Positions 60,762 through 64,000 of a stretch of 64,000 nucleotides of DNA are shown here, one piece after another. The translations under genes and the position numbers were made by a program. Origin of the DNA: Roseibacillus sp. Its GTDB lineage: Bacteria; Verrucomicrobiota; Verrucomicrobiia; Verrucomicrobiales; Akkermansiaceae. The notes beneath the pieces are model-generated. The model was not told where the DNA came from, did no database searches, and saw only the letters and a list, made by a program, of their open reading frames with translations. The DNA lies in contig NZAC01000049.1 of NCBI GenBank assembly GCA_002686085.1, positions 1 through 64,000 on the forward strand, in the 5' to 3' direction. Position 1 is the first letter of the stretch. Each line of letters starts with the position of its first letter.

Positions 60762-61451
60762 ATGAAGCCAATAAGAAGAATGATGATGGGGTTGGCCGCG
60801 GGCGCCCTGATGATAAGCGCGCAAGCAGCCGACAAGGTCGAACTTGAAGGAGCCTCAGTTGGAGTCTGGACCATGGATTTCGATGCTGCGGTAAAGCTGG
60901 CAGGAGAAAAGAAACTGCCTCTTATCTTGAATTTTACCGGTTCCGATTGGTGCGGATGGTGCAAATTGATGGATAAAAACGTTTTCGCGGAGGAGGCGTG
61001 GAAAACTTACGCGAAGGAGAAAGTGCTCCTGGTTACCCTTGATTTCCCGCAGGATAAGTCAGTTGTACCTGAAAAATACGTAGCCCGGAACAAGGCGCTG
61101 CAGGAAAAGTTTGGCGTAAGAGGTTACCCTACTTATGTCGTCCTTGATAACGACGGTGATACCAAGCTCGGGCAGCTTGGTGCGGGCCGGGAGAAGACAC
61201 CTTCCTCGTTTATTGAGGAATTCGAGGGTGTTGTCCGTATGAGTGCGGGGGCGATCGAGGCCTACGCCAAGGCTAATCCTGATAAAGCGGACGCTTACAA
61301 AGCGGCTATCGCGGAGTTCCAGACTGCCAATAAGGAACTCATGGACTGGATTGAGACAAAACCGAAGAGAACAGAAGAGAATACGAAGTTGTTTGAAGGT
61401 TTCAATAAGCGCATTTCGGAGGCCGAGGCCGCGCTCAAGGCCTTTAATTGA
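60762..61451 (+). CDS. exported thioredoxin-fold protein (CGWC)
   Basis: A 229-residue protein with a signal peptide (MKPIRRMMMGLAAGALMISAQAADK). The thioredoxin fold spans ~30-160 with the redox motif SDWCGWCKLMDKNVF and the cis-Pro strand VRGYPTYVVLDNDG, of the thioredoxin_7/DUF255-like group. A C-terminal ~65-residue helical extension (KANPDKADAYKAAIAEFQTANKELMDWI) is not part of the core. Because it is periplasmic, it probably reduces or reshuffles cysteines, for example during heme attachment to the many CxxCH proteins here (inference). A strong intrinsic terminator follows 27 bp after the stop, so it is the last gene of its transcript; the 239-bp leader suggests its own promoter. Confidence 0.88.
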   Translation: MKPIRRMMMGLAAGALMISAQAADKVELEGASVGVWTMDFDAAVKLAGEKKLPLILNFTGSDWCGWCKLMDKNVFAEEAWKTYAKEKVLLVTLDFPQDKSVVPEKYVARNKALQEKFGVRGYPTYVVLDNDGDTKLGQLGAGREKTPSSFIEEFEGVVRMSAGAIEAYAKANPDKADAYKAAIAEFQTANKELMDWIETKPKRTEENTKLFEGFNKRISEAEAALKAFN

Positions 61452-61478
61452 TCTCTTTCAAGGAAAGATAATCTTTGC

Positions 61479-61530
61479 GGGGAAGGCTCTACCGGATCAA
61501 TCCGGGTTCTGAGTCCTTCCCCGTTTTTGT
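61479..61530 (+). terminator. intrinsic terminator after the thioredoxin gene
   Basis: GGGGAAGGCTC pairs with GAG(T)CCTTCCCC (one bulged T), with an inner hairpin CCGGA-TCAA-TCCGG in the loop, followed by GTTTTTGT. This is the clearest rho-independent terminator in the window. Confidence 0.88.
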
Positions 61531-61636
61531 GTCCTCCGGGTGGGAAAATAGAGTCTCGTCTGTCCGCTCCGGTGTCTCTGGCGGGTAGCATGGAGGGGTG
61601 ATCTTATGAGGGGGAAGTGTGAAATAAGGGCTTTCC

Positions 61637-61664
61637 GGGGATGGTCAGATACTGCTTGATCCCC
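61637..61664 (+). promoter_or_regulatory. hairpin in the leader of the second long DUF1080 gene
   Basis: GGGGAT-N16-ATCCCC forms a 6-bp stem ending 17 nt before the ATG at 61682. No Shine-Dalgarno site is visible between it and the start; it may affect initiation. The rest of the 150 bp after the terminator shows nothing else. Confidence 0.25.
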
Positions 61665-61681
61665 TCTGCAAACAGACACAC

Positions 61682-62749
61682 ATGAAAACGAACGTCTCAT
61701 TCCTCCCCGCCATTGTTACCTCGATCGCTCTGCTCGTTCCGGTTGCCGCGCAAGCAGCGGACAATAATAAAGTTTGGACTGATCCTGCAATTGCTGCAGA
61801 TGAGGATCCTGATTTCAGTATCCAGGGAGAATATGCCACCGAGGGTGCTGGTGCGCAGGTCATCGCTTTGGGGAATGGTCACTTTCAGGCCGTTCTTTAT
61901 CCGGGTGGTCTCCCTGGGGCAGGTTGGGACGGCAAGGGAAAGAGTCTGCTGGATGGTAAACTTGAGGGAGGAAAGGCGACCTTCGCCGCAGCATCTGGGA
62001 AGAAGCGCTACATGGCCGGTGGCGGAACGGAGTTCAGTGCCACGCGCAAGTTTCCGCCGGAAGGACACAAGGAGTATGACGGATCGATTGCTAACGGTTC
62101 TTTCCATCTCACTGCCAAGAGCGGCGAGAAAATGGCGCTGAAGAAGGTAGAACGTAAAAGTCCCACCCTAGGCGCCAAGGCTCCCAAAGGTGCAGTAGTG
62201 CTCTTTGATGGGAGTAATGTCGACCACTGGAAGAATGGCAAGATCACCGACGGCCTTCTGGGGGCGACGAATGCGATCAGTACAAAACTGTTCAGGGACT
62301 GCAAGATCCACGTTGAGTTCCGGACGCCTTATCGGCCGCATTCACGGTCACAGGGGCGGGGAAACAGCGGAGTTTACTACCAGGGGCGCTGGGAGACTCA
62401 GGTGCTCGATTCCTTTGGGCTCGAGGGACTGATGAATGAGTGTGGTGGAATCTATTCGATAGCCGCTTCCAAGCTTAACATGTGCCTGCCGCCTCTGACG
62501 TGGCAGACCTATGACGTCGAATATACTCACGCCAAGTTCGATAAGGACGGCAAGCGCACAGCATGGCCGCGTATGACAGTCAAGCTGAACGGGGTAACCG
62601 TTCACGATGACCAGGAGATGGGTAAAACCCATACCACGGCGGCTCCAGTAAGTGGTCCGCTCAAGCCGGAACTTGGGGGGCCAATCTTCCTGCAAAATCA
62701 CGGCAATCCTGTATTTTACCGGAACATCTGGGTCCTTGCAAAGGACTAG
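61682..62749 (+). CDS. two-module DUF1080 protein
   Basis: A 355-residue exported paralogue of the protein at 51577. The signal peptide (SFLPAIVTSIALLVPVAAQA) is followed by the N-terminal module with SIQGEYATEGAGAQVIALGNG, VLYPGGLPGAGWDG and SLLDGKLEGGKATF, then DUF1080 (~165-355) with VVLFDGSNVDHWKNG, KIHVEFRTPYRPHSRSQGRG, SGVYYQGRWETQVLDSFG, NECGGIYSIAASKLNMCLPPLTWQ and NIWVLAKD. The two differ mainly in loops, and this copy has the GVYYQGRWE form typical of the family, whereas the other has GFYQVDMYE. The likely role is 3-keto-glycoside processing in the envelope (family-based inference). It stands alone between a terminator and a convergent redoxin gene. Confidence 0.87.
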   Translation: MKTNVSFLPAIVTSIALLVPVAAQAADNNKVWTDPAIAADEDPDFSIQGEYATEGAGAQVIALGNGHFQAVLYPGGLPGAGWDGKGKSLLDGKLEGGKATFAAASGKKRYMAGGGTEFSATRKFPPEGHKEYDGSIANGSFHLTAKSGEKMALKKVERKSPTLGAKAPKGAVVLFDGSNVDHWKNGKITDGLLGATNAISTKLFRDCKIHVEFRTPYRPHSRSQGRGNSGVYYQGRWETQVLDSFGLEGLMNECGGIYSIAASKLNMCLPPLTWQTYDVEYTHAKFDKDGKRTAWPRMTVKLNGVTVHDDQEMGKTHTTAAPVSGPLKPELGGPIFLQNHGNPVFYRNIWVLAKD

Positions 62750-62785
62750 ACCTCTCTGAGCAGGTAGATTTTCTGCTGTCGGTTG

Positions 62786-63379
62786 CTAGCGTTCGATCAG
62801 GATCTGGCAACCCACAGCCTCGGTCACCGCCGTGGCGGGCCTGCGTCCTGCCACGGCAGCCTGTAGGGCGTCTCTCAGTTCATGGCTGGTCGCCTCGGGT
62901 CTGCGTTTTCCGTAGGTCGCGTAGGTGTTGTCGATACGTCCGCGGTAGATTCGGCTTCCATCGGGAAGGTAGACGTGAGCCTCAGGAGTCACTTTGGCAG
63001 TGTGCTTTTCTGCAAGAGCCTGCTTTGAGTCGAGGATCACAGGGCTCACGACCTCATATTCTTTCGCGTGAGTCACGAGGGCACTTGGTTCTCCATCTGG
63101 GTCCGGATGGATCTGGTAGAACCGGATTCCCTTGGGTTCGTAGGTCTTGGCCAGACGCCTTAGCAAGGGTTGATAAAAGTTGGCGATCGGGCACGTGATA
63201 TCGACGTAGATAAATACGACAGCAACCGTCTTCTGTGACTTCGAGGGCTCGTGGACAATTCCATGAATATCCGTCATCTTCCCGATACCAGCATCCTGTC
63301 CAGGTTGAGCCCGGGTTAGATGAACTGAGAGCAGGAAGGAGAACAGAACGACCGGGAAAACTCCTCGTTGATTTCGCAT
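62786..63379 (-). CDS. exported redoxin of the copper-monooxygenase-associated type
   Basis: A 197-residue protein with a signal peptide (MRNQRGVFPVVLFSFLLSVHLTRA). The thioredoxin fold has a single active-site Cys in DITCPIANFYQPLLRRL, then IRFYQIHPDPDGEP, VTPEAHVYLPDGSRIYRGRIDN, and a second Cys in the closing AVGCQI motif. This CPIAN plus GCxI layout is typical of redoxin domains that in many PVC proteins are fused to cytochrome c and Cu(II) monooxygenase domains. Here it is a separate gene 11 bp downstream of such a monooxygenase-like gene, so the two almost certainly function together in the periplasm. The redox partner is unknown. Confidence 0.82.
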   Translation of the reverse strand: MRNQRGVFPVVLFSFLLSVHLTRAQPGQDAGIGKMTDIHGIVHEPSKSQKTVAVVFIYVDITCPIANFYQPLLRRLAKTYEPKGIRFYQIHPDPDGEPSALVTHAKEYEVVSPVILDSKQALAEKHTAKVTPEAHVYLPDGSRIYRGRIDNTYATYGKRRPEATSHELRDALQAAVAGRRPATAVTEAVGCQILIER

Positions 63380-63390
63380 GGGAAAAGATT

Positions 63391-64000
63391 CTATCGCCTG
63401 CGGAACCCTCTGAGCATGGAGTCGAGATACTTCTGAACCTCGGGCTGTTCGATCTTGTCCAGCGTTTTGTCGCCATCCTTGTCAAAGCGGTCGAAGATTC
63501 GGGAGCGCATCCGGCCCGGGACCTCGTCATATTGAATCAGTCCATCTCCGTTCTCATCATAGTTTTTCACATTGAGAAACGATCTTGAGGCCTTCTGGAT
63601 CGCATCTGCAGCGCTAGTGATGAGCTGAGCCCTCTGCGCGTCCTTGATTGCCTGAATCTTCTCATTGTTCTCGGGCACGACTATCAGGGTGACACTGCCC
63701 ATTTCGTCGTCAGACTCCTGCCCCCACGTGATACGCCGGGGAGGACTGTTGGGGTTTTCAGGGTTACTAGCTGAGTTGTCATAGACGAGGCGTGTCTTCA
63801 GGACGGTCCCCGCAGGTAGATCGAGAGGTTTCTCGAACTGATAACGGTCCTGCCAATCAAGATCCCAGTCATTGATATTCATCAGAGTGATCATCTTACC
63901 GTCTGGTAGGGTTGCGGTCATGATCATCGACTTACAGATGTAATGGGCATGGCCTCCAACCGAGACTGCTTTCACAGGGACTGGCAGGGTAATGCTGTCC
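63391..64000 (-). CDS. 5'-truncated Cu(II) monooxygenase-like protein with C-terminal EF-hands
   Basis: The frame is open to the window edge (upstream residues DSITLPVPVKAVSVGGHAHYIC), so the listed GTG at 63975 is internal. The sequence matches the C-terminal half of copper type II ascorbate-dependent monooxygenases: GGHAHYICKSM (copper His pair), ATLPDGKMITLMNINDWDLDWQDRYQF, LPAGTVLKTRLVYDNSASNPENPN and WGQESDDEMGSV (Met ligand). A linker is followed by two EF-hand-like loops (DENGDGLIQYDE, DKDGDKTLDKIE) at the C-terminus. Such proteins probably hydroxylate or otherwise oxidise an extracellular substrate with copper. The EF-hand tail may bind calcium. The redoxin gene follows 11 bp after its stop in one operon. 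Confidence 0.85.
   Translation of the reverse strand, partial: DSITLPVPVKAVSVGGHAHYICKSMIMTATLPDGKMITLMNINDWDLDWQDRYQFEKPLDLPAGTVLKTRLVYDNSASNPENPNSPPRRITWGQESDDEMGSVTLIVVPENNEKIQAIKDAQRAQLITSAADAIQKASRSFLNVKNYDENGDGLIQYDEVPGRMRSRIFDRFDKDGDKTLDKIEQPEVQKYLDSMLRGFRRR

Overview
The window looks like a chromosomal segment of a marine-type Verrucomicrobiota bacterium. Other PVC phyla such as Planctomycetota are less likely but not excluded. The placement is inference from gene content: four PSCyt1/DUF1549/DUF1553 plus DUF1501 gene pairs, PVC-type heme-binding dehydrogenases, sulfatases, DUF1080 proteins, multi-FAS1 and DUF11 surface proteins, and frequent starts without a clear Shine-Dalgarno site. 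No tRNA, rRNA, CRISPR array, transposase or phage gene was seen. No dedicated transcription factor or sensor kinase is encoded in the 64 kb.

Layout: 1-6.4 kb holds the 3' part of a heme c/sugar dehydrogenase fusion, an FSH1-type hydrolase, an AmpG-like MFS permease and a secreted MGH1-like glycosidase with two discoidin domains. 6.5-13.6 kb is a tight operon of cytochrome-type DUF1549/DUF1553 protein, Tat-exported DUF1501 protein and a giant SGNH-dehydrogenase-cupredoxin fusion. 13.7-16.2 kb holds a four-FAS1-domain protein and a small lipoprotein. 16.7-22.2 kb is a second DUF1549/1553-DUF1501 pair. 22.3-28.7 kb encodes a beta-barrel protein with a heptapeptide repeat and a 1656-residue DUF11 surface protein. 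29-36 kb has an orphan pseudopilin, PEP carboxylase, a DUF1080 protein and a lectin/thrombospondin-3-type surface protein. 36.2-40.9 kb is a third DUF1549/1553-DUF1501 pair. 41-47.7 kb has a COG4099-like esterase, a DEAD-box helicase, a LarA-like protein, a sulfatase and a beta-propeller protein. 47.7-51.4 kb is a fourth pair. 51.6-62.7 kb has two long DUF1080 proteins, a second sulfatase, an acyltransferase with inserted ankyrin repeats, an esterase, a second giant dehydrogenase (heme type) and a thioredoxin. The right edge holds a redoxin and a truncated copper-monooxygenase-like protein with EF-hands.

How they may work together (inference): nearly everything outside PEPC, the helicase and the permease carries an export signal. 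The set combines oxidation of sugars in the envelope (PQQ-type propellers wired to heme c or blue copper), removal of sulfate and acyl groups (sulfatases, SGNH and alpha/beta hydrolases), cleavage of glycosides or 3-keto-glycosides (MGH1-like, DUF1080), and the PVC-specific DUF1549/1553-DUF1501 pairs whose biochemical role is unknown. This is what would be expected for breakdown of sulfated, esterified marine polysaccharides. The most unusual architectures are the SGNH-propeller-cupredoxin fusion, the ankyrin-in-acyltransferase fusion, and the lectin-like domains inserted at two different places in the DUF1549/1553 proteins.
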